From assembly GCA_964618955.1 (NCBI GenBank), contig CAZUBO010000005.1, forward strand, positions 1 through 60,569: a stretch of DNA of 60,569 nt, in the 5' to 3' direction. Position numbers and translations under genes: made by a program. Below the pieces are notes generated by a model. That model had not been told where the DNA came from, did no database searches, and saw only the letters and a list, made by a program, of their open reading frames with translations. This stretch comes from JAKLIH01 sp964618955 (GTDB lineage: Bacteria; Patescibacteriota; Minisyncoccia; UBA6257; JAKLIH01). This document shows positions 10,801 through 19,218 of the stretch, in pieces; position 1 is the first letter of the stretch, and each line of letters starts with the position of its first letter.

Positions 10801-12902
10801 AAAAAATTCGAGATTTAATTTTAAAAACTAAATTACCAAAATTATTACAAGATGATATTTTAAAACATTTTATTGAATTGCAGAAGTTTTATAAAGATAA
10901 GAATTTATCATTAGCAGTTCGATCGTCAGCTACGGCGGAAGATGCGGCGGATGCTAGTTTTGCTGGCCAACATGAATCGTATTTGAATGTTGTTGGTTTT
11001 GAAGAATTATTGAAGGCTATTAGATTATGTTTTTCTTCGTTATTTACTAGCAGAGCTATTGCTTATAGAGATAATTTGAAAATGGACCATACTTTGATTG
11101 GTTTATCAGTTGGAGTACAAAAAATGGTAAGATCGGATTTGGCTTGTTCAGGAGTTATGTTTTCTTGTGATACGGAGAGTGGGTTTTCGGACGTAGTATT
11201 GATAAATGGTAGCTATGGCTTAGGAGAGAATATTGTTAAAGGTAGAGTTGAGACTGACGAATACTATGTGTATGAAAAGACATTGAGTAAAGGATTCAAA
11301 CCAATAATTGAAAAACGTATGGGGAAGAAGGAATGGACTTTGGTTTATGGTAAGAATGGTAAGGATACTGTAAATACAAAAACGGAAATTAAAAAACAAA
11401 AACAATTTGTTTTGAAAGATGAAGAGATTTTAGAATTAGCAAAATATTCTTTGATTATTGAGAATCATTATGGACGACCAATGGATGTGGAATGAGCTAA
11501 GGATGGCAAAGATGGGAAGCTATATATAGTACAAGCGAGACCAGAGACTGTTCAGAGTCGTAAGGATGTAAAACAATTAGAAGAATATTTGTTGATTGAT
11601 AAGAAAGGCAAGAAGCCAATTACAACTGGATTAAGTGTTGGGAACAAGATTGGATCTGGTAAAGCTGTTGTTATCAAGAGCGTAAAAGATATTGATAAAT
11701 TTAAGAAGGGGCAAGTTTTGGTTACATACATGACTGATCCAGACTGAGTTCCTATTATGAAGCTAGCGAGTGCGATAATTACCGAGAGTGGTTCGAAAAC
11801 CTGCCATAGCGCGATTATAGGGAGAGAATTAGGAACACCAACTATTGTTGGAGCTGACAATGTGACGAAGTTGATTAAAGACAAACAAAATATTACTGTT
11901 GTTTGTAGCGAAGGGGAGATTGGGAATATCTATGATGGGATTTTGAAGTATGAGATTAAAAAAACTGATATTACGAACTTAAAGAAATTACCAGTTAAGA
12001 TAACGATGAATATTGGTGATCCTAATCAAGCATTTTTAAATAGTTTTATTCCTAATGATGGAGTTGGATTGGTTAGGGAAGAATTTATTGTGGTTAGTTT
12101 TATTCGAATTCACCCTATGGCTTTGATTGAGTATAAAAAACAAAGTGGATTGATTAAAAAACAAATTGATGAAATTACTAATGGGTATACTGATAAGAAG
12201 CAATTCTATATTGATAAGTTAGCTCAAGGAGTTGGTAAGATTGCTAGTGCCTTTTATCCAAAGGAGATTGTTTTACGATTATCGGATTTCAAGACCAATG
12301 AATACAAGAATTTAATTGGAGGAAATAAATATGAGATTGACGAAGAGAATCCCATGATTGGATTTAGAGGGGCTTCAAGATATTATCATCCAAGTTTTGT
12401 AGAAGTTTTTAAATTAGAATTAGAAGCAATTAAAAAAGTAATTTATGAATTTGGTTTGGATAATGTATCGTTAATGGTACCATTCTGTAGAACAGTAAAG
12501 GAAGGCGAGAAGGTTATTAAGATTATACGGGAAGCAGGTCTATCTGCTCAAAAGATCTATGTGATGTGCGAGATACCATCAAACGTTGTTTTGGCGGATA
12601 AGTTCTTAGATATTTTTGACGGTATGTCGATTGGATCGAATGATCTAACGCAATTGGCTTTAGGAATTGATAGAGATGCTAATCATTTAATTCAAAATAT
12701 TTCTAATGAGAATGACGAAGCAGTTAAAGAATTAGTAAGACAGGTTATTAAAACTTGTAAGGCTAGAAATAAATACATTGGGATTTGCGGACAAGCGCCA
12801 AGTGACTATCCGAAGTTTGCACAATTCTTAATTGATAACCATATCGATTCTATGAGTTTGAATCCAGATTCAGTTTTAAAAATTCGTAAAGCATTAGAAT
12901 AG
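7725..12902 (+). CDS. Nested PEP synthase / permuted enolase / GpmI fusion
   Basis: A single 1725-codon frame with ten in-frame TGAs read as Trp encodes three consecutive enzymes: 3PG to 2PG (GpmI), 2PG to PEP (enolase) and PEP to or from pyruvate (PEP synthase). Residue order: PpsA 1-33, enolase C-half 34-243, GpmI about 244-760, enolase N-half 768-976, PpsA 977-1725. The parts sum to about 782, 419 and 517 aa, which are normal full lengths. Visible catalytic residues: enolase Asp67, Glu108, Asp135/136, Lys160, His188, Lys211, His911, Glu928, Glu969; GpmI Asp257, Ser307, Lys581, Asp647, His651, Asp688-His689, His706; PpsA GGK 19-21, phosphohistidine His1361, Cys1688. Enolase is circularly permuted around GpmI. 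Substrate channelling is inference. An assembly chimera is unlikely because all four junctions are in frame and residue-complete. Confidence 0.95.
7824..8453 (+). other. Enolase C-terminal barrel segment of the fusion
   Basis: Residues 34-243 are the C-terminal half of enolase. They begin at the helix 'NDAEKVIQLVLKA' that normally follows the 'GDEGGYAP' strand. They include 'ISLDSAAT', 'SIEDGLAEDDWDGW', 'IGDDIFVTN', 'NSILIKPNQIG', 'VISHRSAET' and 'LKTGS'. A short insert with two Cys (CLEC) follows the KTGS motif. Confidence 0.93.
8454..10004 (+). other. GpmI segment of the fusion
   Basis: Residues 244-760 are a complete cofactor-independent, Mn-dependent phosphoglycerate mutase. They contain 'LVILDGWG', the phosphoserine motif 'VGNSEVGHLNIGAGR', 'HGITDGRD', 'CGRYHAMDRD', 'NFRSDRARQ', 'AETEKYSHVTFFFNGG', 'NYANPDMVGHTG', 'ADHGNAE' and 'HSTSPVP'. 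It links the natural C- and N-termini of enolase. Confidence 0.94.
10026..10652 (+). other. Enolase N-terminal segment of the fusion
   Basis: Residues 768-976 are the N-terminal half of enolase. They start 'IKKIEASEILDSRG' (the normal enolase N-terminus), include the mobile-loop region 'VPAGKSRGKGEA', 'MNIFNGGLHA' and 'AIQEFMI', and stop at 'FGDEGGYSPRV'. The next normal enolase residue is found at 7824. Confidence 0.93.
10653..12902 (+). other. PpsA segment 2 of the fusion
   Basis: Residues 977-1725 are the rest of PEP synthase. They resume with 'SGIRVPNGFATTSEAF' (E. coli: GVSVPNGFATTADAF) and run through 'AVRSSATAEDAADASFAGQ', 'HYGRPMDVEWAKDG', 'SGSKTCHSAIIGRELG' (phosphohistidine domain) and the PEP-binding barrel with 'GICGQAPSDYP'. 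Confidence 0.94.
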
Positions 12903-12939
12903 GAATTAATTAAAATTAAATAAACTATTCCTATTTTGG
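12898..12939 (+). terminator. Likely terminator after the fusion gene
   Basis: A perfect 9-bp inverted repeat AATAGGAAT / ATTCCTATT with a 20-nt loop, followed by a short T-run. Its left arm overlaps the stop codon. Confidence 0.55.
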
Positions 12940-12964
12940 GAACGGTTAAGAATAATGATTAATT

Positions 12965-14443
12965 ATGAAAAATCTTGACAATCCAAATAAAAAGAAAGTT
13001 AAAAACAATCCTGAATATTTAAAAGAGGATTATTGATTTGAGATTATTAAAAATTTATCTAAAAATTACAATGAAGTTCCTGATCCAATTCAAATTAGAG
13101 CGGCTGCTATTATCGAATCTTTAGGTATTCCTTCTGGTCCGTATTCATCCATAGAATTAAATGCTGAGAATAAAAGAAAAGACGAAATTATTACTAAATA
13201 CTTAATTAATATTTCCGGATTAATTGTTAATAAAAATATCGGAACAGTTTCTCATGATTTTAGAGATATATATCCCGATGGTTTACCCAAAGAACTGAAA
13301 GAAGTTTTAGATCCGAATACTTTAAAAATTATGGAGATCGAGTATGAGCATGGAGCATGAATGCAAGGGGTAGATATGTCTGAATTAAACAAACATTCGA
13401 AAGGAGATGCTACTATAATTTATACAAGATTACCAGGGGGCGTTGATTTGTTTTTAAGAGGGTATATTCATTACAAAGATTGACAGGTGTTTCATCAAGA
13501 ATTTTTTAAAAGAATTAATGAATTTGCTAAAATTATTGCTATAGAGGGAGTACCAGAATTAAAGTTTAATGATAAATTAAACCATATGTGAGAGAATAAG
13601 AATGATTATAGTGGTTATCATTTACTGATGCATCAAGCTGTTGCAAATGATTTTCTTGGATATTTTACTACTATTGATACTCGTTGTAGTGGAAAAATAA
13701 GTTTCGAAGGATTAGATAGAGCATTAGAAAAAGCTTTTGGATTTTATGGATCGATGAAAATTAGTAAATTTTTTGTTTGGTATTTTAAATATCTAGCAAA
13801 AGAAAATCCGGCTTTAATAAAATCAATCAAGTCCGAAAAGCAGCTAGAAGACATATTTGGTTTTTATAGTACTAGAAATATTAATGAATTTAATATGCTC
13901 CAGACAAAAGATAAAAGATTATTTATTGAGGGAGTATTTCGTTCTAAAGATGGTAAAAAAAGTTTTCAGCCGACATTTTTAGAGAATGGACAATTAATGT
14001 TTGCGGATGCTTTAGCGGCTATTAAATGAATGTTGATAGGGAAGTTAATGGCGGATGGATATATTGAAAAAGGCCCGATGATTGATTACGAAGGCATTGC
14101 TCATACTAATACAAAATTATTCTTTTTAAAGCATCCTCAATACGCTATGGAAGTAGTTTTAAGAACTATTTATGAATTAATGGCGGAAACTATAAAAGAA
14201 AAGAATAATTATCCAGAGATTTACAAAATGTTAGATAAGCCTAATTGAACAAAAATATTTGAACAAATTGTAAAATTAGTTTTTAAAAAAGGGGAGATGC
14301 GAACTGATAGTAAATTAATTGATGTGCCAATTGATTTTTTGAAAGTTTACAAAATAGATTCATCAAGAGTAATTCCCAGTGACGAGAAAATAAAAGATAT
14401 TAGAAAATTGATAAGAGGAATTAATAAAAAGAATAAAAAATAA
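12965..14443 (+). CDS. Hypothetical 492-aa protein
   Basis: A large soluble protein that I do not recognise, continuous only when its TGAs are read as Trp. It begins with a charged N-terminus (MKNLDNPNKKKVKNN). A central segment has 'YSGYHLLMHQAVANDFLGYF', and other segments include 'IDTRCSGKISFEGLDRALEKAFGFYG' in part and 'KIMEIEYEHGAWMQG'. It has no signal peptide, membrane helices or Cys clusters. It follows the glycolytic fusion and precedes a GIY-YIG gene by one base, so it probably lies in an operon with that gene. Function unknown. Confidence 0.65.
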
Positions 14444-14444
14444 T

Positions 14445-14699
14445 ATGTATTTTGTATATATACTAAAGTGTAGTGATGATACTTTGTATACTGGGATTAC
14501 GGTGGGCTTAGAGAGGAGGGTTAGAGAACATAATAGTTCTAACTTAGGGGCTAAGTATACTAAAGTTCGAAGGCCAGTGGAGCTAGTTTTTTCTAAGAAA
14601 TTTAAAACTAGGTCTCTGGCTACTAAAGAAGAGATGCGAATTAAAGGTTTGAAAAGGGGAGAAAAATTAAAATTAGTAAATGCTAAAAAGCCAAAGTAA
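14445..14699 (+). CDS. GIY-YIG nuclease domain protein
   Basis: An 84-aa single-domain GIY-YIG protein of the UPF0213/YhbQ type. The motif is 'YFVYILKCSDDTLYTGIT' with the catalytic Arg in 'LERRVREHN', then 'GAKYTKVRRPVELVF' and a Glu in 'ATKEEMRIKGL'. The length is normal for the subfamily. Thought to act on nucleic acids; the substrate is unknown. It starts one base after the preceding stop codon. Confidence 0.9.
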   Translation: MYFVYILKCSDDTLYTGITVGLERRVREHNSSNLGAKYTKVRRPVELVFSKKFKTRSLATKEEMRIKGLKRGEKLKLVNAKKPK

Positions 14700-14747
14700 T
14701 TTGACTTTTTTGTTTGTTTTAAATGCTAATAATATATACTACACCTA

Positions 14748-14776
14748 TTGACAATATATTTTACATTTGGTATAAT
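14748..14776 (+). promoter_or_regulatory. Consensus promoter of the toxin-antitoxin operon
   Basis: A perfect consensus -35 TTGACA and -10 TATAAT with a 17-bp spacer, 25 bp before the antitoxin start. Confidence 0.85.
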
Positions 14777-14800
14777 TTAGTAATAATTAATTTAAATATT

Positions 14801-15571
14801 ATGGTTAATAAATTTATTAAAAAAACAAGAATTGAGAAGGGGCTATCTAAGAGTTCTATGGCTGATAAATTAAATTTATCAAGACCTACGTATGAAAAAG
14901 TAGAAGATGGAACTAGAGAATTAACATACAGGGAATTAGAAAAGATAGCTGGTATTTTTGAAATGCCAGTGAATAATTTAATTAATTCTAAGGATTTTGA
15001 TATTGAAGTTAATGTGGTTAAGGATGAATCAGAAGAATTAAAAAATGAAATGAGAATTAATACACCCCAAAAGAATATCAAAAAATTAAAAGAAGTTTTG
15101 TTATATATCTTAGTTAAAGTTGGTAATAAGCCTAATGTTGGCGAAAGCGTGATAAATAAATTATTGTATTTTATTGATTTTGATTATTATGAAAAATATG
15201 AAAAGCAATTAATAGGAGCAACATATATTAAGAATCATTTTGGGCCTACTCCAGTAGAATTAAAAATGGTTTTAAAAGATATGGAAGATAATAACGAAAT
15301 TGTTGCTGTTAGTAATAAGATTTTTGATTTCAAACAAAAAAAATTTATTCCGTTAAGAGAACCAAATTTGGAAATTTTGAATGCTCAAGAATTAACTCAT
15401 ATAGATGAAGTTTTGGAAAGATTATCAGATAAGAATGCTAAAGAAATTAGCGAATATTCTCATGGCGATATACCTTGAAAAGTATATAAAGATGGCGACA
15501 CTATAGATTACGAAAGTGTATTCTATCGAGATGATAAATATTCTGTTAGGACATATAGCGATGAACTTTAG
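14801..15571 (+). CDS. HTH-Panacea (SocA-like/DUF4065) antitoxin
   Basis: A 256-aa protein with an N-terminal XRE helix-turn-helix (FIKKTRIEKGLSKSSMADKL...SRPTYEKVEDG, residues about 5-60). A C-terminal Panacea/DUF4065 domain (about 95-240) is recognised by 'INKLLYFIDFDYYEKYEKQL', 'GATYIKNHFGPTPVEL' and 'EISEYSHGDIPW'. Panacea domains neutralise diverse toxins; the HTH suggests autoregulation from the strong promoter just upstream. One TGA is read as Trp. The stop overlaps the toxin start (ATGAACTTTAG). I chose the ATG at 14801 over one at 14723 because it begins the HTH and lies downstream of the promoter. Confidence 0.85.
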
Positions 15572-15896
15572 TGAACTTGAAGAATTTAAAAAAGAATTTA
15601 AATATTTTTTAAAAAAATATTCAAGTCTTAATAGTGATTTTGAAATTTTTAAATTGATTTTAGTAACTGAACCATGTTTGGTTGGTAACAATTGTAGTAT
15701 GATTTATGAAGATAATTCAATAAAAGTATTTAAGAAAAGAATGCAATGCCGAAGTTTAAGAAATACTTTACGGGTTGTTTATATCTATTGCTCAGCTACA
15801 CAAGATATAACCTTTATAGAGTTATATAGACACGATGATAATAAAAACGATTATGATCGTCTAAGGGTTAGGGAATATTTAGAAAAATTCAATTAA
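15561..15896 (+). CDS. Putative RelE-like toxin partner
   Basis: A 111-aa protein overlapping the antitoxin by 11 bp, the classic layout of a toxin-antitoxin pair. Its C-terminal half has the RelE/YoeB-like pattern 'LRVVYIYCSATQDITFIELY' followed by 'RHDDNKNDYDR'. The N-terminus is helical (ELEEFKKEFKYFLKKYSSL). RelE-like toxins cleave mRNA on the ribosome; the catalytic residues cannot be assigned with confidence here. No TGA codons. An alternative start at 15516 would overlap the antitoxin further. Confidence 0.65.
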   Translation: MNFSELEEFKKEFKYFLKKYSSLNSDFEIFKLILVTEPCLVGNNCSMIYEDNSIKVFKKRMQCRSLRNTLRVVYIYCSATQDITFIELYRHDDNKNDYDRLRVREYLEKFN

Positions 15897-15903
15897 AATA
15901 GAA

Positions 15904-15931
15904 AAATCTCTATGTAAGAGATTTAAAAATT
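15904..15931. terminator. Bidirectional terminator shared by the TA operon and a small RNA
   Basis: A perfect stem AAATCTCT / AGAGATTT with a 5-nt loop, flanked by A- and T-runs on both sides. Confidence 0.75.
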
Positions 15932-16003
15932 GAATTTTGGTACTTGTCTACGGTTTAATAAATTGTTTAACCGTGGGAGGGCTAGAGCCCTCACAAGTAC
16001 CTA
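15904..16003 (-). ncRNA. Candidate structured small RNA
   Basis: This gene-free stretch (15897-16232) holds a minus-strand transcription unit. A 17-bp-spaced promoter (-35 TTGATT, -10 TATATT at 16009-16037) is followed by a three-way-junction fold and then the terminator at 15904-15924. The fold is a 9-bp closing stem (GGTACTTGT / ACAAGTACC), a GAGGGCT/AGCCCTC hairpin and an ACGGTT/AACCGT hairpin. No ORF of useful size lies inside. It resembles no RNA family I know. The fold is nearly symmetric, so the plus strand could also form it. Confidence 0.55.
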
Positions 16004-16008
16004 GGTAT

Positions 16009-16037
16009 AATATAGCATGTAAAAATATAAAAATCAA
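16009..16037 (-). promoter_or_regulatory. Promoter of the candidate small RNA
   Basis: Minus strand -35 TTGATT and -10 TATATT with a 17-bp spacer; transcription would start near 16002. Confidence 0.55.
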
Positions 16038-16140
16038 CGATTTTGATTGAAAATATACAAAATTAAGATAAATAGATAGTTTGATCTAAAAGCAAAACAA
16101 ATGTTGATAATTGTTGATTTATTTGTTATTATTGTATTGT

Positions 16141-16171
16141 ATTACAGTCTGGGATACTAAAATACTGTAAT
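16141..16171. repeat. Inverted repeat upstream of the SWIM gene
   Basis: A perfect 8-bp inverted repeat ATTACAGT / ACTGTAAT with a 15-nt loop, about 60 bp before the SWIM gene. It could be an operator or part of a leader hairpin. The rest of 16038-16232 is A/T-rich with no recognised gene. Confidence 0.4.
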
Positions 16172-16232
16172 GCTATGTATGAAATACACTAAAATTGAAT
16201 TATAAATTAATATATAGATTAATTTTATATTT

Positions 16233-16976
16233 ATGTTTCCAAGATATAATATTGAAAAAATTAAATTTGCAGTTGATAACCAAACTTTTCAAAAAGCAGT
16301 TGAGCTTTATGAAGCAAAGAAAATAAAAAATTTTCAAGAAGACTTTAAGTTTTTTTCTGCTACAGTTGTGGGGACAAAGCCTTATCGAACTGTTGTTTCA
16401 GCTGATAATTTTAATAGAGGTGGTTGTAGTTGCTATCTTGGTGAAAACAATATTTTATGTAAGCATATGGTGGCTTTAGCGATTTATGCTGTTTTGCGTG
16501 GTGATAAAATTTCCGAGGAGGACAAAGGGGTAATTGGAGAAGTGAAATGAAGTGGTAATGTTGGAGAATTAAATTTAGAAGAATTAGCTTTGATTAAAAA
16601 AGATATTTTATTATCAATAAGATATTTAAAGCCATATTGTGGACCATCAAAAACTTGAGATGCTAATCAAGCTTCGTTAAGTGAAGGATGTAGAAGATTA
16701 ACGAATATTATTAATCATTTACCTGTAAGTTTGCAAATAGCAGAATTAATTATTAAAATGTTATTTAAGATAGACAAGAAATTATCTTGTGGAGGGGTTG
16801 ATGATTCTAATGGTATAGTGGGTGGTTTTATAGAAGAAGTGGTAGAATTGCTTAAAGAATTTGCCAAAATTGATCCAAAATATATTAAAGCTTTTAAAGT
16901 ATTTACTAATCAAAAAACTGGTTTTGGTTGAGAAGAATCTTTGGTAAAGATGTATGATGAAAATGATAAGAAATAG
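16233..16976 (+). CDS. SWIM zinc-finger protein
   Basis: A 247-aa protein. The SWIM motif CxC...CxH is clear at residues about 68-82: 'CSCYLGENNILCKH'. The N-terminal segment (KIKFAVDNQTFQKAVELYE) matches the strand-helix preceding bacterial SWIM fingers. The C-terminal half is helical and has no recognised catalytic domain. Three TGAs are read as Trp. SWIM proteins bind DNA or protein; the role here is unknown. Confidence 0.8.
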
Positions 16977-17031
16977 ATTGTAATGTAATTTTAATATTAG
17001 GCATATTGATTAATAATTTGTTTTGCAATTA

Positions 17032-17047
17032 TAGCATAAATATGCTA
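17032..17047. promoter_or_regulatory. Palindromic operator-like site
   Basis: The 7-bp perfect inverted repeat TAGCATA-AA-TATGCTA overlaps the probable -10 region upstream of the GTG-started gene at 17088. A regulator binding site is plausible. Confidence 0.4.
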
Positions 17048-17073
17048 ATATGTTAATAGATTTTTAATTTAAA

Positions 17074-17080
17074 AAGGGGG
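17074..17080 (+). promoter_or_regulatory. Strong Shine-Dalgarno deciding a GTG start
   Basis: AAGGGGG lies 7 bp before GTG at 17088. It is exceptional in a window where most genes have no SD, and it selects the GTG. Confidence 0.6.
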
Positions 17081-17087
17081 TAGCTAA

Positions 17088-17411
17088 GTGAATAACAATG
17101 TCATAACTGTTTATAAGATTGTGACCGATGACCTAAAGAGCGTTACTGCGTGGAATAATAAAAAGCATTTTGTCCAATATATTGTTGGACAAAAAGTCTA
17201 TTCTCCAAAAGGTTGTAATGGTTTACAGGCTTTTGGTAGTGTTAGAGAAATGACAGATTATGTTCTTGATCGTGAAGGTCATAAAGTCAGAGTTTTTCTA
17301 GCTGAAGCCGAACCTGTAGATTATAGAGATATAGAAACCTTTCGTTTTTGTGGTATCATTTACGATACAGTGTATTGTAAATGGATAAAGCTAATCAAGG
17401 AGTTGACATAA
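17088..17411 (+). CDS. SD-led hypothetical protein
   Basis: A 107-aa soluble protein (MNNNVITVYKIVTDDLKS...) that I do not recognise. It contains 'NKKHFVQYIVGQKVYSPKGC' and 'GHKVRVFLAEAEPVDYRD'. Its tone is that of small phage or plasmid accessory proteins, but no family is certain. It differs from its neighbours: a GTG start, a strong SD, and both Trp codons are TGG. It forms a self-contained cassette with a palindrome upstream and a terminator immediately after, suggesting acquisition by transfer. Confidence 0.65.
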   Translation: MNNNVITVYKIVTDDLKSVTAWNNKKHFVQYIVGQKVYSPKGCNGLQAFGSVREMTDYVLDREGHKVRVFLAEAEPVDYRDIETFRFCGIIYDTVYCKWIKLIKELT

Positions 17412-17439
17412 AAAGGCGTGATAGTTATCATGCCTTTTT
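17411..17439 (+). terminator. Rho-independent terminator
   Basis: A hairpin AAAAGGCGTGATA / TATCATGCCTTTTT right after the stop codon of the 17088 gene. Confidence 0.88.
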
Positions 17440-17454
17440 ACATAACTAATTAAG

Positions 17455-17483
17455 TTGGAATTTTTTGTAATTTATGGTATCAT
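17455..17483 (+). promoter_or_regulatory. Promoter of the 17516 gene
   Basis: -35 TTGGAA and -10 TATCAT with a 17-bp spacer. Confidence 0.55.
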
Positions 17484-17515
17484 ATTATATTAAATAAAAA
17501 ATTAAAATAACAATT

Positions 17516-17989
17516 ATGGATATTAAACTTACTAAGGAACAATATAGAGATTTAATGCATTTAATTGTTGCTGGAAATTGTGTATTTGGCATTTTAGGAG
17601 ATGCATATAAAGGCTATAAAAAACAATCTTTAAGGTGCGAAGAATTAGAAGATCATTTAATTGGATATGCTAAAGATTTCAATTGTGAAGATTTGCAAGA
17701 TTATTATGACGGAAAACTGGTGGTGGATGAAAATTTTTGAGAACATATTCACGAAGAGTTTATGGACCCTTATAATGTTAATACTTTTTGAAATATGTTA
17801 GAAACAGAATTAGGTAAAAGAGATTTTAAAAGAACTATGACTAAAGAAGAAGGAAAATTTATAGAAGAACACAATGGTTGGTTGCCAGATAGAATTAATG
17901 ATATTTATAAATTATATGAGAAGGAATTTGATAAGAATGGAGTTGAAAATATAGTAGTTGTTAATAAAAAGATTAATAAATTAAAATAA
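17516..17989 (+). CDS. Hypothetical acidic protein
   Basis: A 157-aa soluble protein with many Glu, Asp and aromatic residues (DIKLTKEQYRDLMHLIVAGNC, 'HNGWLPDRINDIYKLYEKEF'). Two TGAs are read as Trp (ENF-W-EHI, NTF-W-NML). Not recognised. Its stop overlaps the ATG of the S66 peptidase gene (TAATG), so the two are co-translated and may be functionally linked. Confidence 0.65.
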
Positions 17990-19026
17990 TGGAATATATA
18001 AAACCAAAAGGATTGAAAGTAGGAGATACTGTTGCTGTTATATCGCCATCCTGAGGTGGTCCGAGTGTTTTTCCTACTGTATATGATAATGGGTTGAAGA
18101 TTTTAAATGAATGGGGATTGAAGATAAAAGGATACCCAACTGCTAGAATGGATGCTGGATTTTTAAGGGATAATCCAGAGATCAGAGCTAAAGATATTAA
18201 TGATGCTTTTTTTGATAAAGAAGTTAAAGCCATTTTTACTTCTATTGGAGGGAATGATTCTATACGAATATTACCTTTTATTGATAAAGAGATTATTAGA
18301 AACAATCCAAAGATTTTGATAGGATATTCGGACACAACTGCTATACATACGTTTTTGAATTTAAATGGAGTTGTTAGTTTTTATGGACCATCAGTTATGG
18401 CTGGGTTTTCTCAGATGAAAGCTTTGCCAGTTGAATTTGAAAAACATATAAAAGAAATGCTATTTGAAGCTAAGAGAGAATATGAATACAAAGCGTATGG
18501 TAAATATTGCGATGGTTATCCAAATTGAATACAACCTGAAAATTTAGGTAAAGCAAATGAATTGAAAAATAATATGGGTTGGAAATGATTACAAGGTAAA
18601 GGAAAAGTTCAAGGGGAGATCTTTGGTGGATGCTTGGAAGTTTTAGAAATGCTAAAAGGAACTGAATTCTGGCCAAATAATGAATTTTGAAATGATAAGA
18701 TATTTTTTATAGAAACATCAGAAGATAAGCCTGATTTAAATCATATTGAAGCTGAGTTGCGTAATTATGCAATGTTAGGAGTGTTTGATAAGATAAGTGG
18801 TTTTGTTTTTGGAAGAGCTAGAGACTATACTGATGAAGAAAAAATTGAATTAGAAAATTTAATTTTAAAAGCAATTAATAAAGAGTGTCGCAAAAATGAT
18901 TTACCGATAGTTTATAATTTTGATATTGGTCATACTGATCCGCAATTTGTTTTACCATTGGGGATTAAGATGGAGATTGATTGTGATAATAAGAAGATTG
19001 GGTTAGTTGAAAATTGAATAGAGTAA
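17989..19026 (+). CDS. S66-family LD-carboxypeptidase / MccF-like peptidase
   Basis: A 345-aa serine peptidase. The N-terminus 'PKGLKVGDTVAVISPSWGG' is the family opening. The nucleophile is in 'ILIGYSDTTAIHTF', with 'SIGGNDSIRILPFID' before it. 'FIETSEDKP' supplies the Glu and 'FDIGHTDPQFVLPLG' the His of the Ser-Glu-His triad. The length and the 'ETSEDKP' segment fit the longer MccF branch (which cleaves microcin C7-like aminoacyl-adenylates) better than the roughly 300-aa LdcA peptidoglycan recycling enzymes. Several TGAs are read as Trp. The choice between wall recycling and antibiotic immunity is open. Confidence 0.9.
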
Positions 19027-19079
19027 GCTTGTATTTGTGATTGTTTTATGATAATTTATTGATGGTACGATATATAAAG

Positions 19080-19086
19080 AAAGGAG
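19080..19086 (+). promoter_or_regulatory. Shine-Dalgarno of the small membrane peptide
   Basis: AAAGGAG is 6 bp before the ATG at 19093, another exceptional SD in this window. Confidence 0.6.
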
Positions 19087-19092
19087 TATAAA

Positions 19093-19218
19093 ATGACAAC
19101 AAAAATTTTATTGTTGATTGGAGGCATATATATAGTCGCTGTCTTGGTAGCGTCTTTATATATGGCGGGCATTACATTGTGCCCGTGAGATTTTTTATAC
19201 AAGGACTGGCCTATATAG
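19093..19218 (+). CDS. Small single-pass membrane peptide
   Basis: A short frame preceded by a good SD encodes MTTKILLLIGGIYIVAVLV followed by more hydrophobic residues, a single transmembrane helix of about 22 residues. Read with TGA=Trp it has 41 aa and ends at TAG. With TGA as stop it has 31 aa and ends '...GITLCP' at 19188. The last codons of the long version lie inside a terminator hairpin, which favours the short version as the ancestral gene. Function unknown; the size and hydrophobicity would suit a toxin-like or membrane-regulatory peptide. Confidence 0.5.

Noticed and set aside
7725..12902. A string of truncated pseudogenes of enolase, GpmI and PEP synthase
   Set aside because: All pieces share one frame, joints lose no conserved residues, the key catalytic residues are intact and the only interruptions are TGAs that decode as Trp.
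7725..12902. Assembly chimera joining three genes
   Set aside because: Four independent in-frame, residue-accurate junctions are very unlikely by mis-assembly; read mapping would settle it.
15939..16001. tRNA-like molecule
   Set aside because: There are only two internal hairpins, a 9-bp closing stem, no TTCGA T-loop and no anticodon arm of normal size.
16141..16171. CRISPR or tandem repeat array
   Set aside because: Only one inverted repeat is present; I saw no regularly spaced direct repeats anywhere in the window.
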